Shown piece after piece: positions 52,304 to 64,000 of a stretch of DNA of 64,000 bases (the stretch's first letter is position 1; every line of letters begins with the position of its first letter). The notes under the pieces are model-generated. The model did not search any database, was not told where the DNA came from, and was given only the letters and a program-made list of their open reading frames with translations. A program made the translations under genes and the position numbers. Source of the DNA: Geodermatophilus siccatus (GTDB lineage Bacteria > Actinomycetota > Actinomycetes > Mycobacteriales > Geodermatophilaceae); the NCBI RefSeq assembly GCF_900103785.1, contig NZ_FNHE01000001.1, positions 585,064 to 649,063 on the forward strand, read 5' to 3'.

Positions 52304-54199
52304 TCATCCGGCCGTCACCGCCAGCAGCGCGCCCGCGACGACCACCGCGCCGCCGAGCATCGACAGCGCGTAGGAGCGGACGAAGCCGGTCTGCGTGCGG
52401 CCCAGCCGGGACGACGAGCCGCCCAGCGTCGCGGCCAGGCCGTTCACCGCGCCGTCCACGCCGCGGTTGTCGAAGAACACCAGCGCGCGGGTCAGCCACT
52501 GCCCGGGCCGCATGAACAGCGACTCGTTCACCGCGTCGGCGTAGAGCGCGCGGCGGGCGGCGCGGGTCACCGGCGACACCCGCACCGGCGCGGTCACCGG
52601 CACCTCGCGGCGGCCGACGAACAGCCAGGCGGTGAGCACGCCGAGCGCCATGACGACGGTGACCAGGACGCTGACCACCAGCGGCGCGACGACGTGCTCG
52701 GCCTCCTCGGGCTCGCCGAACACCGGCGTCAGCCACGATTCCAGCGGGAAGGCGACGACCAGCAGGAAGCCCGCGAGCACGGAGCCGACCGCGAGCAGCA
52801 CCATCGGCGCGGTCATCACCGTCGGCGACTCGTGCGGGTGGACGCCGGGTTCCCACCGGGGGCGGCCGAAGAAGGTCATGAGCATCAGCCGGGTCATGTA
52901 GAAGGCGGTCAGCCCGGCGGCGAGGATCGCGACCCCGCCGAGGAGGTAGCCCCAGCCGTCGCCGCGGTCGAACGCGGCCTCGATGATTGCGTCCTTGGTG
53001 TAGAAGCCGGACAGGAACGGGAAGCCGATCAGCGCCAGGTAGCCCAGGCCGAAGGTCACGAACGTGACCTTCATCCGCGACGCGAGGCCGCCGAAGCGGC
53101 GCATGTCGACCTCGTCGTCCATCGCGTGCATCACCGAGCCGGCGCCGAGGAACAGGCCGGCCTTGAAGAAGCCGTGGGTGAGCAGGTGCGCCAGGCCCGC
53201 GACGTAGCCGACCGGGCCGAGGCCGACGGCCAGGAACATGTAGCCGATCTGGCTGACCGTGGAGTAGGCCAGCACCTTCTTGATGTCGTCCTGGGCGCAG
53301 CCGGCGATCGCCCCGATCATCAGGGTGAGCGCCCCGACGGCGAGGACGACGGCCCGCGCGGTGGGGGTCTGGTCGTAGATCGGCGCGCTGCGGGCGATCA
53401 GGTAGACGCCGGCGGTGACCATGGTGGCCGCGTGGATCAGGGCCGACACCGGGGTCGGGCCCTCCATGGCGTCGGGCAGCCAGGCCTGCAGCGGGAACTG
53501 GCCGGACTTGCCGCAGGCGCCGAGCAGGAGCAGCAGCCCGATCGCGGTCACCGTGCCGGCGGCCAGGGTGCCGACCGCACCGAAGACGCCGTCGTAGGAG
53601 ACGGTGCCCAGCTGGGCGAACATCAGGAAGATCGCCAGCGCCAGCCCGACGTCGCCGACCCGGTTCATGATGAACGCCTTCTTCGCGGCGGTCGCCGCCG
53701 ACGGGCGCTCGTGCCAGAAGGCGATGAGCAGGTAGGACGCCAGGCCCACGCCCTCCCAGCCGACGTAGAGGGCCACGAAGTTGTCGCCGAGGACCAGCAG
53801 CAGCATCGCCGCGACGAACAGGTTGAGGTAGGCGAAGAACCGCCGGCGGCGCGGGTCGTGCGCCATGTAGCCGATCGAGTAGACGTGGATCAGCGCGCCC
53901 ACGCCGGTGATCAGCAGCACGAAGACCGCCGACAGCGGGTCGAACAGCAGGCCGGCCTGCACGTCCAGCGACCCGGTCGAGACGAAGGTGAACAGGTCGA
54001 CGTCGACCCGTCGGCCGTCCAGCTGCAGCGTGCACAGCAGGCCGAGCGCGAAGGCCGCGACCACGGTGCCGGTGCCCAGCAGGTGCCCCCACCGGTCGGT
54101 GCGCCGTCCCCCGAGCAGCAGGACGGCGGCGCCGGCCAGCGGTAGCGCGATGAGCAGCCAGGACGCGGCGATCAGCCCGTCAGCCGGTGCGGTGTCCAT
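52304..54199 (-). CDS. nuoL: NADH-quinone oxidoreductase subunit L
   Basis: A 631-residue distal antiporter-like subunit with the long lateral helix at its C-terminus. Landmarks: [20 protein letters not shown] (channel Glu), [20 protein letters not shown] (Lys), [20 protein letters not shown] and [20 protein letters not shown]. Length and the about 16 hydrophobic segments match the family. It follows nuoK by 16 nt. Confidence 0.98.
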   Translation of the reverse strand: MDTAPADGLIAASWLLIALPLAGAAVLLLGGRRTDRWGHLLGTGTVVAAFALGLLCTLQLDGRRVDVDLFTFVSTGSLDVQAGLLFDPLSAVFVLLITGVGALIHVYSIGYMAHDPRRRRFFAYLNLFVAAMLLLVLGDNFVALYVGWEGVGLASYLLIAFWHERPSAATAAKKAFIMNRVGDVGLALAIFLMFAQLGTVSYDGVFGAVGTLAAGTVTAIGLLLLLGACGKSGQFPLQAWLPDAMEGPTPVSALIHAATMVTAGVYLIARSAPIYDQTPTARAVVLAVGALTLMIGAIAGCAQDDIKKVLAYSTVSQIGYMFLAVGLGPVGYVAGLAHLLTHGFFKAGLFLGAGSVMHAMDDEVDMRRFGGLASRMKVTFVTFGLGYLALIGFPFLSGFYTKDAIIEAAFDRGDGWGYLLGGVAILAAGLTAFYMTRLMLMTFFGRPRWEPGVHPHESPTVMTAPMVLLAVGSVLAGFLLVVAFPLESWLTPVFGEPEEAEHVVAPLVVSVLVTVVMALGVLTAWLFVGRREVPVTAPVRVSPVTRAARRALYADAVNESLFMRPGQWLTRALVFFDNRGVDGAVNGLAATLGGSSSRLGRTQTGFVRSYALSMLGGAVVVAGALLAVTAG

Positions 54200-54215
54200 C
54201 CCGGGTCCCCGTCCC

Positions 54216-54515
54216 TCAGTACTTGAGCAGGTTGGCGTCGTCGACCGACGCCGACCGGCGGGTCCGGAAGAGCGACATGATGATCGCGAGGCCGACGACC
54301 ACCTCGGCGGCCGCGACGACCATGACGAAGAACGCCATGACCTGGCCGTCGACGGTGCCGCTGGCGCGGGCGAAGGTGACCAGCGTCAGGTTCACCGAGT
54401 TGAGCATCAGCTCGACGCACATGAAGACGACGATGGCGTTGCGCCGCACGAGGACGCCGACCGCGCCGATGGTGAACAGGATCGCGGCGAGCACCAGGTA
54501 GTGCGTGAGACTCAT
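54216..54515 (-). CDS. nuoK: NADH-quinone oxidoreductase subunit K
   Basis: A 99-residue subunit with three membrane helices, relative of MnhC. It begins [20 protein letters not shown] and contains [20 protein letters not shown] and [18 protein letters not shown], with the two conserved membrane Glu residues (in CVELML and AAEVVV). Its start overlaps the nuoJ stop by 4 nt. Confidence 0.98.
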   Translation of the reverse strand: MSLTHYLVLAAILFTIGAVGVLVRRNAIVVFMCVELMLNSVNLTLVTFARASGTVDGQVMAFFVMVVAAAEVVVGLAIIMSLFRTRRSASVDDANLLKY

Positions 54516-55333
54516 CGGTCGCGCCCCCCCGGGATGTCGCTGGGCGCGGGGTCGAGGGTGCCGAGCGCCGCGTCGGGCGTGCCGAGCTCGGCCCGGCCGG
54601 TGGGACGCGGCATCTGCTCGATCTCCTGGGGCTCGATCCCGGTGGCGAAGCTGTCCTCGGCCAGCCGGCCGTCGGGCAGCAGCGCGGGTGCGGCGACGGA
54701 GTTGCCGCGGGCGTAGACACCGGGCCCGGGGAGCGTCTGCGGCCGGTCGGTCAGGAAGCGGGCTCGCGACAGCTCCTTCTGGGTGGGCCGGGTGCCGGCG
54801 TCGCGCTCGATGTGGGCCAGCACCATCGCGCCGACGGCGGCGGTGATCAGCAGCGCGCTGGTCACCTCGAACGCCAGCAGGTAGCGGGTGAACAGCACCC
54901 CGGCGATCGCCTCGATGTTGCTGGTCTCCCCGCCCTGCACGCCCGCCAGACCGGTGACCGCGAGGTCCTGGGTGGCCCGCGCGACGCCGGCGCCGACCAG
55001 CCCGGCGAAGCCCAGGCCGAGCACGATCGCGGCCACCCGCTGCCCGCGCAGCGTCTCGACGACCGAGTCCGAGGAGTCACGGCCGACCAGCATGAGCACG
55101 AACAGGAACAGGATCATGATCGCGCCGGTGTAGACGATGATCTGCACCGCGCCGAGGAACGGCGCCTCCTGGACGACGTAGAAGACGCCCAGCGCCAGCA
55201 TCGTGTTGACCAGCCACAGCGCCGAGTGGACGGCGTTGCGCGAGAGCACCATGCCCAGCGCCCCGACCAGGGCGATCGGGCCGAGCACCCAGAAGACGAC
55301 GGCCTCGCCGGTGCCGATGACGACGTCGCTCAC
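54512..55333 (-). CDS. nuoJ: NADH-quinone oxidoreductase subunit J with C-terminal tail
   Basis: A 273-residue membrane subunit. The conserved helices include [40 protein letters not shown] (the pi-bulge helix) and [20 protein letters not shown]. The last 90 residues or so are a soluble Pro/Gly-rich tail beyond the usual 165-200. The GTG at 55333 overlaps the nuoI stop (GTGA) and defines the start; the open frame upstream is an artefact of high GC. Confidence 0.95.
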   Translation of the reverse strand: MSDVVIGTGEAVVFWVLGPIALVGALGMVLSRNAVHSALWLVNTMLALGVFYVVQEAPFLGAVQIIVYTGAIMILFLFVLMLVGRDSSDSVVETLRGQRVAAIVLGLGFAGLVGAGVARATQDLAVTGLAGVQGGETSNIEAIAGVLFTRYLLAFEVTSALLITAAVGAMVLAHIERDAGTRPTQKELSRARFLTDRPQTLPGPGVYARGNSVAAPALLPDGRLAEDSFATGIEPQEIEQMPRPTGRAELGTPDAALGTLDPAPSDIPGGRDR

Positions 55334-56049
55334 GACCGCACCGCGCCTTCCACCGGCCCCGCCGCCCCGTCGGGGACGGGCTGGTCGACCCGCGCCCCGG
55401 CGGCCGGGTCGGCCGGCGGGACCCGGTGCGGCTCGCGCACGTAGTAGTCCTTCTCGTCGTCCCCCAGTCGCATGGCGTGCGGCGGGGCCTCCATGCCGGG
55501 CAGCAGCGGGGCCATGAGCTGCTCCTTGGTGTAGATCAGGTCGGCCCGGTTGTCGTCGGCCAGCTCGAAGTCGTTGCTCATGGTCAGCGACCGGGTCGGG
55601 CAGGCCTCGATGCACAGGCCGCAGAAGATGCAGCGCAGGTAGTTGATCTGGTAGACGCGGCCGTACCGCTCGCCGGGCGAGTAGCGCTCGTCCTCGGTGT
55701 TGTCGCCGCCCTCGACGTAGATCGCGTCGGCGGGGCAGGCCCAGGCGCACAGCTCGCAGCCGACGCACTTCTCCAGCCCGTCGGGGTGCCGGTTGAGCAC
55801 GTGCCGCCCGTGGTAGCGCGGCTTGGTCACCTTGGGCACCTCGGGGTACTCCTCGGTGGTCACCTTACGGAAGATCTGCGCGAAGGTGACCCCGAAGCCC
55901 TGCCCGGGCCCGGGCAGCCAGCTGGACCGCTTGACCGGTCCGGCGTCCCGGCCGCGGTGGGCCAGCTCGCGCTTCGTCTGCGCCACCATGTCGTGCCCGG
56001 GCGCGTGGGGGTCCGGCGAGCGACGGTCCACGTCGCCGTGCTCAGTCAT
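55330..56049 (-). CDS. nuoI: NADH-quinone oxidoreductase subunit I
   Basis: A 239-residue ferredoxin-like subunit with clusters N6a and N6b, which pass electrons towards N2. The two [4Fe-4S] motifs are [17 protein letters not shown] and [19 protein letters not shown] 45-residue N-terminal and a 55-residue C-terminal extension flank the core. It overlaps nuoH by 8 nt and nuoJ by 4 nt. Confidence 0.97.
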   Translation of the reverse strand: MTEHGDVDRRSPDPHAPGHDMVAQTKRELAHRGRDAGPVKRSSWLPGPGQGFGVTFAQIFRKVTTEEYPEVPKVTKPRYHGRHVLNRHPDGLEKCVGCELCAWACPADAIYVEGGDNTEDERYSPGERYGRVYQINYLRCIFCGLCIEACPTRSLTMSNDFELADDNRADLIYTKEQLMAPLLPGMEAPPHAMRLGDDEKDYYVREPHRVPPADPAAGARVDQPVPDGAAGPVEGAVRS

Positions 56050-57517
56050 CGACGTCCTCCTGGGTGCCGGTGCCGCTGCGCCGCCCGGTGCCCACCACGG
56101 CGCCGTCGGGCGCGACCGTCTCGCGGCTGCGCAGCCGCGGCGACGGTGGGACGGCGAGGTCCATCGGCGGGATCGGGAAGCCGCCCTCGGCGCGGCTGGG
56201 AGCGGTGCGGTCGGCCGGGCGGCGGCGCGGCCCGGCAGGGGGCAGCACCTCCGGCTCGGCCTCGGTCGGGTGGATGGAGCCGGCCGCGGCCTTGGTCGCC
56301 GCGATGCGGGTGGCCCGGTTGCTGGCCCGGCTGGCGACGAGCAGCACGGCGATGACCAGCAGCGCGATCGGGACGCCGACGAACAGCGCCACCTGGCCGG
56401 TGGAGAGGTCGGCCTCGCGGGCGATGGTGCGCATGGTGGCCACGGCGAGGATCCAGACCAGCGCGGTGGGGACCAGCACCTTCCAGCCGAAGCGCATGAA
56501 CTGGTCGTAGCGCAGCCGGGGCAGCGTGCCGCGCAGCCAGATGAAGACGAACAGCGCGGCGACGACCTTGAGGAAGAACCACAGCAGCGGCCACCAGCCG
56601 GAGTTGGCGCCGTCCCAGATCGAGATCGGCCACGGCGCCCGCCAGCCGCCGAGGAACAGCGTCGCGGCCAGCGCCGAGACGGTGACCATGTTGATGTACT
56701 CGGCGAGGAAGAACAGCGCGAACTTCAGCGACGAGTACTCGGTGTGGAAGCCGCCGACCAGCTCGCTCTCGGCCTCGGGCAGGTCGAACGGCGCCCGGTT
56801 GGTCTCCCCGACCACCGCGATGACGTAGATGACGAAGGAGACCGGCAGCAGGACGGCGAACCAGCCCGGGCCGGTGAACGTCAGGCCGAAGAAGGAGACC
56901 TGGTTGCCGTCGGCCTGCGCGGCGACGATCTCCGAGGTCGACATCGAGCCGGCGTAGAGGAACACCGCGACGATCGACAGCCCCATCGCGATTTCGTAGC
57001 TGACCATCTGCGCGGCGCTGCGCAGCCCGCCCAGCAGCGGGTAGGTCGAGCCCGACGCCCAGCCGGCCAGCACGATGCCGTAGACGCCCATCGCCGAGCA
57101 GGCCAGCACGACGAGCACGCCGATGGGGGCGTCGGTGAGCTGCAAGGGGGTCTGCTGGCCGAAGATGCTGACCACCGGCCCCAGCGGGATGACCGAGAAG
57201 GCCAGGAACGCCGGGATGGTGGCGATGACCGGGGCCAGGAAGTAGACCGGCTTGTCCGCGAGCGCCGGCATGATGTCTTCCTTGAACGCCAGCTTCAGCC
57301 CGTCGGCGAGGCTCTGCAGGTAGCCGCGGGGGCCGACCCGGTTGGGGCCGATGCGCTGCTGCATCCGCGCGACGACCTTGCGCTCGAAGACGATGGCGAA
57401 CAGCGTCAGCAGCACCAGGACGACGAAGACGCCGACGATCTTGATGAGGACGATCCACCAGACGTCGGTGCCGAAGTCCGCGAGGGTCGGCTGGTCGGCG
57501 GCGGCCGCGATGGTCAT
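56042..57517 (-). CDS. nuoH: NADH-quinone oxidoreductase subunit H with long C-terminal tail
   Basis: A 491-residue membrane subunit forming most of the quinone-entry chamber. Landmarks: [60 protein letters not shown] and [20 protein letters not shown]. After the last helix (about residue 400) there are about 90 Pro/Arg/Glu-rich residues absent from E. coli NuoH. The ATG at 57517 overlaps the nuoG stop (ATGA). Confidence 0.97.
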   Translation of the reverse strand: MTIAAAADQPTLADFGTDVWWIVLIKIVGVFVVLVLLTLFAIVFERKVVARMQQRIGPNRVGPRGYLQSLADGLKLAFKEDIMPALADKPVYFLAPVIATIPAFLAFSVIPLGPVVSIFGQQTPLQLTDAPIGVLVVLACSAMGVYGIVLAGWASGSTYPLLGGLRSAAQMVSYEIAMGLSIVAVFLYAGSMSTSEIVAAQADGNQVSFFGLTFTGPGWFAVLLPVSFVIYVIAVVGETNRAPFDLPEAESELVGGFHTEYSSLKFALFFLAEYINMVTVSALAATLFLGGWRAPWPISIWDGANSGWWPLLWFFLKVVAALFVFIWLRGTLPRLRYDQFMRFGWKVLVPTALVWILAVATMRTIAREADLSTGQVALFVGVPIALLVIAVLLVASRASNRATRIAATKAAAGSIHPTEAEPEVLPPAGPRRRPADRTAPSRAEGGFPIPPMDLAVPPSPRLRSRETVAPDGAVVGTGRRSGTGTQEDVDD

Positions 57518-59976
57518 GCCCCACCTCCGGGGACCAGGCGGACGACGCCGCCGGGCGGGGTGCCCAGCCGGGTGCGCAGCTCGCTGCCCGGTGAGCGCAT
57601 CGGCAGCCAGACCACCTGGTCGGGCATCGCGGTGACCAGCACCGGCAGGCTGACCTCTCCCATCGCGCCGCAGACGGTGACCCGGTCGCCGTGGGCCAGG
57701 CCCAGCCGGCGGGCGGTCCCCTCGCCGATGCGGGCGACCGGCGGGCGGGCGGTGCCGGCGAGTTCGGGCTCGTCGCGCTGCAGCGTGCCGACGTCCAGCA
57801 GCTGCCGCCACGAGGCGAGCACCGCCTGGTCCTCGGCGAGCTCCGGGTCACCGGGCGGGACGACGTCCAGGCCGGTGACGCGCGGGCGCTCGGCGACGAC
57901 CCCGAGGGCGGCGAGCTCGGCGCGGGCGACCTCCGGCGCGGGCAGCCGCAGGTCGACGTCCAGCTCGTCGGCCAGGCCCTGCAGCACGCGGCCGTCGGGC
58001 AGCCGGCCGGTGCCGTGCAGCGTGGTGTCGAACGGGCGCAGCCGGCCCTCCCAGTCCAGGTAGGCGCCGGCCTTCTCCGAGGCGGCGGCCACCGGCAGGA
58101 CGACGTCGGCGTGCGCGGTGACCGCGCTGGGCAGCATCTCGAGGCTGACCACGAAGTCGGCGTCGGCCAGCGCGGCCTCGGCCAGGCGCGGGTCGGGCAG
58201 GTCGGCCGGGTCGACGCCGCCGACCAGCAGCCCCCTGAGCTGCCCGTGCGTGACTGCGGTGAGGATCCCGTTCGTGTCGCGGCCGGGGGTGGCCGGCAGG
58301 TCGGGAACGCCCCAGGCGGCGGCGACCTGCGCGCGGGCGCCGGCGTCGGTGACCGGGCGGCCGCCGGGCAGCAGCGCCGGCAGCGCGCCGGCCTCGACCG
58401 CACCCCGCTCCCCGGCCCGCCGCGGCACCCAGGCCACCCGGGCGCCGGTGGCGCGGGCCAGCCCGACCAGGGCAGAGAACGCGCCCGGGGACTCGGCCAG
58501 GCGCTCGCCGGCGAGCACGACCGCGCCGGGCTGCCGCAGCGCCTCGACCGCCGGGCCGCCCCAGGTGCCCTCGGCGAGGGCGGCCAGCGAGCGGGCCTCC
58601 GCGCCGGGACGGGTGGCGAGCACGGTGGCCTGCAGCTTCTCGGCGGCGGTGGTGGGGAACGGGGCGAGGTCGTAGACCGCCAGCCGGTTCTTGCGCACCG
58701 CCCGGCGCAGCCGCAGGAAGACGATCGGCGACTCCTCCTCCGGCTCGAGGCCGGCGAGCAGCACCGCGGGTGCGCTGGTCAGGTCGTCGTAGGTGACCGC
58801 TCCGTTGGCCGGACCGGTGCCCGCGACGTGCGCCACGAGGAACGCCAGCTCCTCGGCGGAGTGGGCGCGGGCGCGGGCGTCGACGTCGTTGGTGCCCAGC
58901 GCCACCCGGGCGAACTTGGCGTAGGCGTAGGCGTCCTCGACGGTCAGCCGGCCGCCGGGCAGCACCCCGACCCCGCCGGCGTCCCGCGCGGCCCGCAGCC
59001 CCTCGGCCGCCGCCGCCCACGCCTCCGGCCAGGACGCCGGCTCCAGCACGCCGTCCCGCCGGACCAGTGGGGTGGTGAGCCGCTCGTTGGCGGTGGCGTA
59101 GCGGAAGGCCCAGCGGCCCTTGTCGCAGTTCCACTCCTCGTTGACCGCGGGGTCCTCCCCCGCCAGCCGCCGCACGACCTTGCCGCGGCGGTAGTCGGTG
59201 CGCTGCGCGCACCCGGAGGCGCAGTGCTCGCAGACGCTGGGCTCGCTGCGCAGGTCGAACGGCCGGGCGCGGAAGCGGTACTGCGCGCTGGTCAGCGCCC
59301 CGACCGGGCAGATCTGCGTGGTGTTGCCCGAGAAGTAGGAGGAGAACGGCTCGTCCTCGTAGATGGCGACCTGCTCGAGGGCGCCGCGCTCGAACAGCTC
59401 GATGAACGGGTCGCCGGCGACCTGCTGGGAGAACCGGGTGCACCGGGCGCACAGCACGCACCGCTCGCGGTCGAGCAGCACCTCGCTGCTGATCGGCAGC
59501 GGCTTGGGGTAGGTGCGCTTGACGTCGACGAACCGGCTCTCGGCGCGGCCGTTGCTCATCGCCTGGTTCTGCAGCGGGCACTCGCCGCCCTTGTCGCAGA
59601 CCGGGCAGTCCAGCGGGTGGTTGATCAGCAGCAGCTCCATCGTGCCCTGCTGCGCCTTGTCGGCGACCGGGCTGGTGAGCTGGGTCTTCACCACCATCCC
59701 GTCGGTGACCGGCATGGTGCAGGAGGCCACCGGCTTGCGCTGGCCCTCCACCTCGACCAGGCACTGGCGGCACGCGCCGACCGGCTCGAGCAGCGGGTGG
59801 TCGCAGAACCGCGGGATCTGCACGCCGATCATCTCGGCGGCCCGGATGATCAGCGTCCCCTTGGGCACCGCGACGTCGAAGCCGTCGATGGTGCAGTGGA
59901 CGGCGTCCGGCGGGGTGTGCGGGCCCGGCGCGCCGGGCGGGACCGCCGCCGCGGGGGTCGGGTTGGTGAGTGTCAC
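57514..59976 (-). CDS. nuoG: NADH-quinone oxidoreductase subunit G
   Basis: An 820-residue iron-sulfur subunit. The N-terminal part has the [2Fe-2S] motif ([20 protein letters not shown] and a later Cys), the His-ligated N3 region ([20 protein letters not shown]), the N4 cluster ([11 protein letters not shown] and ICPVGALTS) and the extra N7-type motif [11 protein letters not shown]. The C-terminal 500 residues are a molybdopterin-oxidoreductase-like fold that has degenerated from formate dehydrogenase. It overlaps nuoF and nuoH by 4 nt each. Confidence 0.96.
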   Translation of the reverse strand: MTLTNPTPAAAVPPGAPGPHTPPDAVHCTIDGFDVAVPKGTLIIRAAEMIGVQIPRFCDHPLLEPVGACRQCLVEVEGQRKPVASCTMPVTDGMVVKTQLTSPVADKAQQGTMELLLINHPLDCPVCDKGGECPLQNQAMSNGRAESRFVDVKRTYPKPLPISSEVLLDRERCVLCARCTRFSQQVAGDPFIELFERGALEQVAIYEDEPFSSYFSGNTTQICPVGALTSAQYRFRARPFDLRSEPSVCEHCASGCAQRTDYRRGKVVRRLAGEDPAVNEEWNCDKGRWAFRYATANERLTTPLVRRDGVLEPASWPEAWAAAAEGLRAARDAGGVGVLPGGRLTVEDAYAYAKFARVALGTNDVDARARAHSAEELAFLVAHVAGTGPANGAVTYDDLTSAPAVLLAGLEPEEESPIVFLRLRRAVRKNRLAVYDLAPFPTTAAEKLQATVLATRPGAEARSLAALAEGTWGGPAVEALRQPGAVVLAGERLAESPGAFSALVGLARATGARVAWVPRRAGERGAVEAGALPALLPGGRPVTDAGARAQVAAAWGVPDLPATPGRDTNGILTAVTHGQLRGLLVGGVDPADLPDPRLAEAALADADFVVSLEMLPSAVTAHADVVLPVAAASEKAGAYLDWEGRLRPFDTTLHGTGRLPDGRVLQGLADELDVDLRLPAPEVARAELAALGVVAERPRVTGLDVVPPGDPELAEDQAVLASWRQLLDVGTLQRDEPELAGTARPPVARIGEGTARRLGLAHGDRVTVCGAMGEVSLPVLVTAMPDQVVWLPMRSPGSELRTRLGTPPGGVVRLVPGGGA

Positions 59977-61301
59977 GAGGCGACTCCGACGGGCTCGAGC
60001 CGGAGGCTGCGGCCGAGGCGGCCCTGTTCCTCCGGGGGCAGCAGCGCGACGTAGTCGTCGCGGAAGTACTTCAGGGAGCTGCTGATGCAGCTGGTCGCGC
60101 CGTCACCCAGGGCGCAGAACGAGCGGCCCAGGATGTTGTCGCAGGTGTCGGTGAGCAGGTCCAGGTCGGCCGCCGTCCCCCGGCCGTCGACCAGCCGCTG
60201 CAGGACCTGGACCAGCCAGTAGGTCCCCTCGCGGCAGGGGGTGCACTTGCCGCAGCTCTCGTGCGCGTAGAACTCGGTGAAGCGCAGGGTCGCCTCGACG
60301 ATCGAGTCGGTCTCGTCGAAGACCATGAGCGCGGTGGTGCCGAGCATCGAGCCCGCGGCGGCCACCGAGTCGAAGTCCAGCGGGACGTCGAGGTGCTCCG
60401 GCGTGAAGTACGGCGTCGAGGAACCCCCCGGGGTCCAGAACTTCAGCTGGTGCCCGGGGCGGACGCCGCCGGCCATCTCCAGCAGCTCGCGCATCGTCGT
60501 CCCCATGGGGGCCTCGTACTGGCCGGGGCGGACGACGCGGCCCGACAGCGAGTAGATCTTCGGCCCGGGCGACTTCTCCGGGCCGAACTCCTTGAACCAG
60601 TCCGAGCCGCCGCGGACGACGAACGGCACGCTGGCCAGCGTCTCGACGTTGTTGATCACCGTCGGGGCGCCGTAGAGGCCGGCGACGGCCGGGAACGGCG
60701 GCTTGAGGCGCGGCTGCCCGCGGTAGCCCTCGAGCGAGTCGAGCAGCGCGGTCTCCTCGCCGCAGATGTAGGCGCCGGCGCCCGCGTGCACGATCAGCTC
60801 CAGGTCGTAGCCCGAGCCGAGGATGTCGCGGCCCAGATAGCCGGCCTCGTAGGCCTCGCGGACGGCGTTGACCAGCCGACGGTGGGCGTGCACCGCCTCG
60901 CCGCGGACGTAGATGACCGCCAGGTGCGACCGGATCGCGTAGGCGGAGATGACCACGCCCTCCACCAGGGAGTGCGGGTCGGCCATCATCAGCGGCAGGT
61001 CCTTGCAGGTGCCCGGCTCGCCCTCGTCGGCGTTGACCACGAGGTACTTGGGCATCGCGGCCGGCCCGCTGGGCGTCTCGCCCGGCTTGGGCTGGGGGAT
61101 GAAGCTCCACTTCATGCCGGTCGGGAAGCCGGCACCGCCGCGGCCGCGCAGCCCGGAGTCCTTGACCAGGCCGACGAGTTCCTCGGGGGTCATGGACAGC
61201 GCGGTGCGCAGGGCGGTGTAGCCGTCGAGCCGTTCGTAGGTCGACAGCCGCCAGGACCGCGGCTCGGCCCAGCGGGAGGTCAGCACCGGTGCGAGGGGCA
61301 T
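59973..61301 (-). CDS. nuoF: NADH-quinone oxidoreductase subunit F
   Basis: A 442-residue NADH-binding subunit with FMN and cluster N3. The glycine-rich site [16 protein letters not shown] and [17 protein letters not shown] bind NADH and [22 protein letters not shown] follows, and the cluster cysteines lie in [13 protein letters not shown] with a later Cys in CALGDGA. The ATG at 61301 is 1 nt from the nuoE stop. Confidence 0.97.
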   Translation of the reverse strand: MPLAPVLTSRWAEPRSWRLSTYERLDGYTALRTALSMTPEELVGLVKDSGLRGRGGAGFPTGMKWSFIPQPKPGETPSGPAAMPKYLVVNADEGEPGTCKDLPLMMADPHSLVEGVVISAYAIRSHLAVIYVRGEAVHAHRRLVNAVREAYEAGYLGRDILGSGYDLELIVHAGAGAYICGEETALLDSLEGYRGQPRLKPPFPAVAGLYGAPTVINNVETLASVPFVVRGGSDWFKEFGPEKSPGPKIYSLSGRVVRPGQYEAPMGTTMRELLEMAGGVRPGHQLKFWTPGGSSTPYFTPEHLDVPLDFDSVAAAGSMLGTTALMVFDETDSIVEATLRFTEFYAHESCGKCTPCREGTYWLVQVLQRLVDGRGTAADLDLLTDTCDNILGRSFCALGDGATSCISSSLKYFRDDYVALLPPEEQGRLGRSLRLEPVGVAS

Positions 61302-61302
61302 G

Positions 61303-62355
61303 TCAGGCCTTCCCGTCGGCTCGGGGTGGATTCGGGCTGGGCGGGGAGGGCGGAGTCGTGCCGGTGGCGGGTTCGGCCGCGGGCGGGGTCTCGGTGCCGG
61401 CCCGTTGCCGCCCGCGCGGCTGGCCGTACTCGGCTCCCCTGTCCGGGTGGGCCTGCGCGGCGCCGGCCCGCTCGGCGGGGGTGTCGGCCGCGGCGACGCG
61501 GGCGTCGGCGGCCTCGGCCTCCGGGGTCTCGCCGGTGCGGCCGGAGGGCCGCGTCGTCTCGCGCGGCTCGGTCCCCGCCGGCTCGGCCTCGTCGGCCGGC
61601 GGGCGGCCCGGCATCGGCGGGGCGGACTCGCCGCGCTCGGCGGCCAGCCGCAGCCCGGCCAGCGTCGGGTCGATCGAGCCCTCGGCGTCGATCGCCGCCG
61701 CACGGGCGTCCTCGGTGCCGTACTGGTCGAAGCCGGCCAGCTGGCGGGAGACCCCGCGGAAGTCGGTCAGCGGGGCGCCGCGGGTGGGGTGCGGCTTCTC
61801 CCCCCGGCGCAGGGCGGCGACCAGCGCGCGGGCGCTCTCGACGTCCTGCTGGTCGTAGAACTCGTAGTCGACGGTGACCACCGGCGCGTAGTCGCAGGCG
61901 GCCAGGCACTCGGCGTGCTCGAGGGTGACCGAGCCGTCGGCGGCGGTCTCGTCGTGGTGGACGCCGAGGTCGGCGCTGAGGGCGTCGAAGATCCGCTGCC
62001 CGCCCAGCACGCTGCACAGCGTGTTGGTGCAGACGCTGACCAGGTGCCGACCGGTGGGACGGCGCTTGTACATCGTGTAGAAGGTCGCGACCGCACCCAC
62101 CTCGGCCTTGGTCAGGCCCAGCTCCTCGGCGCACAGCGCCACGCCCTCGGGCGAGACGTAGCCCTGGTGGCTCTGGACCAGGTGCAGCATCGGCAGCAAC
62201 GCCGAGCGCGGCTGCGGGTAGCGGGCGATGATCTCCCGCGCCTCGAGCCGGACCTGCTCGGTCAGCGGCGGCAGGTCCGCGGCGGGCGGCTCGACCGGGC
62301 TGGAGTCCAGCCCGGTGACCGCCGTCCCCTCGGCCGATCCCGGGAGCGCACTCAC
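61303..62355 (-). CDS. nuoE: NADH-quinone oxidoreductase subunit E with long C-terminal tail
   Basis: A 350-residue subunit with the [2Fe-2S] cluster N1a. The thioredoxin-like core (about residues 25-190) carries VCTNTLCSVLGGQ and the second pair in AECLAACDYAP. The final 150 residues or so are Pro/Ala/Glu/Arg-rich with no domain, against about 160-240 residues for typical NuoE. GTG 62355 has a perfect AGGAGG site 5 nt upstream; the alternative GTG 62439 overlaps the nuoD stop but lacks a clear site. Confidence 0.93.
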   Translation of the reverse strand: MSALPGSAEGTAVTGLDSSPVEPPAADLPPLTEQVRLEAREIIARYPQPRSALLPMLHLVQSHQGYVSPEGVALCAEELGLTKAEVGAVATFYTMYKRRPTGRHLVSVCTNTLCSVLGGQRIFDALSADLGVHHDETAADGSVTLEHAECLAACDYAPVVTVDYEFYDQQDVESARALVAALRRGEKPHPTRGAPLTDFRGVSRQLAGFDQYGTEDARAAAIDAEGSIDPTLAGLRLAAERGESAPPMPGRPPADEAEPAGTEPRETTRPSGRTGETPEAEAADARVAAADTPAERAGAAQAHPDRGAEYGQPRGRQRAGTETPPAAEPATGTTPPSPPSPNPPRADGKA

Positions 62356-62428
62356 GTCGCCTCCTCGCTGGCGCTCGTCGACGCCGCTCGTGGCACTGCT
62401 GTGTCCCTGGCCGAGCTCGCGAGCTCGC

Positions 62429-63760
62429 TCATCTGTCACACCCGCCCATCACCGGGTCGAGCGAGGCGATCGCGGCGATGACGTCGGCGATCATGCCGCC
62501 CTCGCTCATCGCCGCCGTGGCCTGCAGGTTGACGAAGCTGGGGTCGCGCACGTGCACCCGCCAGGGTCGGGTGCCGCCGTCGCTGACCACGTGGTAGCCG
62601 AGCTCGCCGCGCGGGGACTCGATGGGCACGTAGACCTGGCCGGCCGGTACCCGGAAGCCCTCGGTGACCAGCTTGAAGTGGTGGATCAGGGCCTCCATCG
62701 ACTGCCCCATGATGTGCTCGACGTGCTCCGGGCTGTTGCCCATGCCGTCGGGCCCGAGGGAGAGCTGCGCGGGCCAGGCGATCTTCTTGTCCTCGACCAT
62801 GACCGGCCCGGGCTCCAGGCGGTCCAGCGCCTGCTCGACGATCTTCAGCGACTCGTTGATCTCGGCCATGCGGACCAGGTAGCGGCCCCACGCGTCGCAG
62901 GTGTCGGCGGTCGGCACCTCGAAGTCGTAGGTCTCGTAGCCCAGGTACGGCTCGACCTTGCGCAGGTCCCACGGCAGCCCGGCAGCGCGCAGCACCGGCC
63001 CGGTGACGCCGAGCGCCACGCAACCGGTCACGTCGAGGTAGCCGGCGTCCTTGAGCCGGGCCTGCCAGATCGGCTGACCGGTGAGCAGCTTGTGGAAGTC
63101 GGCGACCCGGGCCGGCATGACCTCGAGGAACTCCCGGATGTGCTCCACCGCGCCGGGCGGGAGGTCCTGCGCCAGACCGCCGGGGCGGATGTAGGCGTGG
63201 TTCATCCGCAGGCCGGTGATCTCCTCGAGCAGGTCGAGGACCAGCTCCCGCTCGCGGAAGCCGTTGGTCATCCCGGTGAGCGCGCCCATCTCCATGCCGA
63301 AGGTGGCCAGCGCGACCAGGTGCGAGGCGATCCGGTTGAGCTCCATGACCAGGACGCGGATGGTCCGCGCCCGCTGCGGCGCCTCGACGCCCAGCAGCTT
63401 CTCGACCGCCATGGAGTAGCCGGCCTCGTTGTACAGCGGGGACAGGTAGTCCATCCGCGTCACGAAGGTCGTGCCCTGGACCCAGTTGCGGTACTCGGTG
63501 TTCTTCTCGATCCCGGTGTGCAGGTAGCCGATGACCACCCGCGCCTTGGTGACCGTCTCGCCCTCGAGGTCGAGCACCAGCCGCAGCACGCCGTGGGTGG
63601 AGGGGTGCTGCGGACCCATGTTCACGACGAGGCGTTCCTCGCCGTAGGCCTCGGTGCCCAGCGTCTGGTCCCAGTCGCCGCCGGTGACGGTGTAGACCCG
63701 ACCCTCGGTCGTCTCCCGGGAGCCGGCGTAGGGGTCGGCCGGGTTGTACGTGGTGCTCAT
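62429..63760 (-). CDS. nuoD: NADH-quinone oxidoreductase subunit D
   Basis: A 443-residue 49-kDa-type subunit that shapes the quinone site. Landmarks: [56 protein letters not shown] and [20 protein letters not shown] with [10 protein letters not shown]. The ATG at 63760 overlaps the nuoC stop (ATGA). Length matches the actinobacterial family. Confidence 0.98.
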   Translation of the reverse strand: MSTTYNPADPYAGSRETTEGRVYTVTGGDWDQTLGTEAYGEERLVVNMGPQHPSTHGVLRLVLDLEGETVTKARVVIGYLHTGIEKNTEYRNWVQGTTFVTRMDYLSPLYNEAGYSMAVEKLLGVEAPQRARTIRVLVMELNRIASHLVALATFGMEMGALTGMTNGFRERELVLDLLEEITGLRMNHAYIRPGGLAQDLPPGAVEHIREFLEVMPARVADFHKLLTGQPIWQARLKDAGYLDVTGCVALGVTGPVLRAAGLPWDLRKVEPYLGYETYDFEVPTADTCDAWGRYLVRMAEINESLKIVEQALDRLEPGPVMVEDKKIAWPAQLSLGPDGMGNSPEHVEHIMGQSMEALIHHFKLVTEGFRVPAGQVYVPIESPRGELGYHVVSDGGTRPWRVHVRDPSFVNLQATAAMSEGGMIADVIAAIASLDPVMGGCDR

Positions 63761-64000
63761 CGGTAGGCCCTCCGGGTGTCCGGTGGCGGGATGGTGGCGT
63801 CGTGGTACTCGACCGGCACGCCGCCGAGCGGGTAGTCCTTGCGCTGGGGGTGGCCGTCCCAGTCGTCGGGCATGAGGATCCGGGTCAGCGCCGGGTGGCC
63901 GTCGAAGACGACGCCGAACATGTCCCAGGTCTCCCGCTCGTGCCAGTCCGCCGTCGGGTAGACCGACGTGACCGACGGGACGTGCGGGTCCTCGGCGGTG
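63757..64000 (-). CDS. nuoC: NADH-quinone oxidoreductase subunit C, C-terminal part (cut by window edge)
   Basis: The last 80 codons or so of the 30-kDa subunit are present. They encode [38 protein letters not shown] and [20 protein letters not shown], the diagnostic C-terminal region. The stop overlaps the nuoD start. nuoA and nuoB, and the operon promoter, lie beyond base 64000. Confidence 0.95.
   Translation of the reverse strand, partial: TAEDPHVPSVTSVYPTADWHERETWDMFGVVFDGHPALTRILMPDDWDGHPQRKDYPLGGVPVEYHDATIPPPDTRRAYR

Overview
The window is a very GC-rich (about 70 % or more) actinobacterial chromosome segment. Gene content, gene order, GTG/TTG starts and very frequent GTGA/ATGA/TGATG overlaps fit the Actinobacteria. 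Low-complexity Ala/Thr/Glu/Pro tails on many conserved proteins and the rpmG-hadA-hadB / tRNA-Trp-secE-nusG-rplK-rplA order suggest a Geodermatophilaceae-like genus (Blastococcus, Geodermatophilus, Modestobacter). That genus-level placement is inference, not a database result.

Layout. Bases 1-13807 (minus strand) hold the str operon (rpsL-rpsG-fusA-tuf), the S10 operon (rpsJ to rpsQ) and the start of the spc operon (rplN to rpsE, cut by the window edge), with hairpins after fusA, tuf and rpsQ. Bases 14340-16825 are a plus-strand cassette between rpsL and rpoC: a trypsin-like protease, a 71-residue protein resembling the N-terminal domain of that protease, and a luciferase-like flavin/F420 oxidoreductase. 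Bases 17083-29592 (minus) are the rpoBC, rplJL, rplKA and tRNA-Trp-secE-nusG block with recognisable promoters, a probable L10 leader and strong terminators.

Bases 29879-41339 are mixed: an aspartate-type aminotransferase, an M1-type lipoprotein peptidase, HadA/HadB-like dehydratases, L33, tRNA-Met and tRNA-Thr, a membrane GAF-GGDEF-EAL protein with a degenerate GGDEF domain, a 35-residue gene made of four RGGRWN repeats, an orphan TadE-like gene, tRNA-Tyr, a YajQ-family protein, a decayed integrase in a gene-poor stretch, and HtpX. Bases 41545-49055 carry korAB (2-oxoacid:ferredoxin oxidoreductase), a divergent MocR-type regulator and PNPOx-family protein, a PQQ-type sugar dehydrogenase lipoprotein and a polyprenyl diphosphate synthase. 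Bases 49055-64000 (minus) are the complex I operon from nuoC (partial) to nuoN; the polyprenyl synthase is translationally coupled to nuoN and could supply the menaquinone side chain.

Most of the window is conserved housekeeping DNA. The parts that stand out are the RGGRWN-repeat micropeptide (36771-36878), the protease plus stand-alone N-domain pair (14340-15672), and a family of about 50-bp intergenic repeats lying mostly next to stop codons. No CRISPR array, rRNA, intact prophage or insertion sequence was seen.
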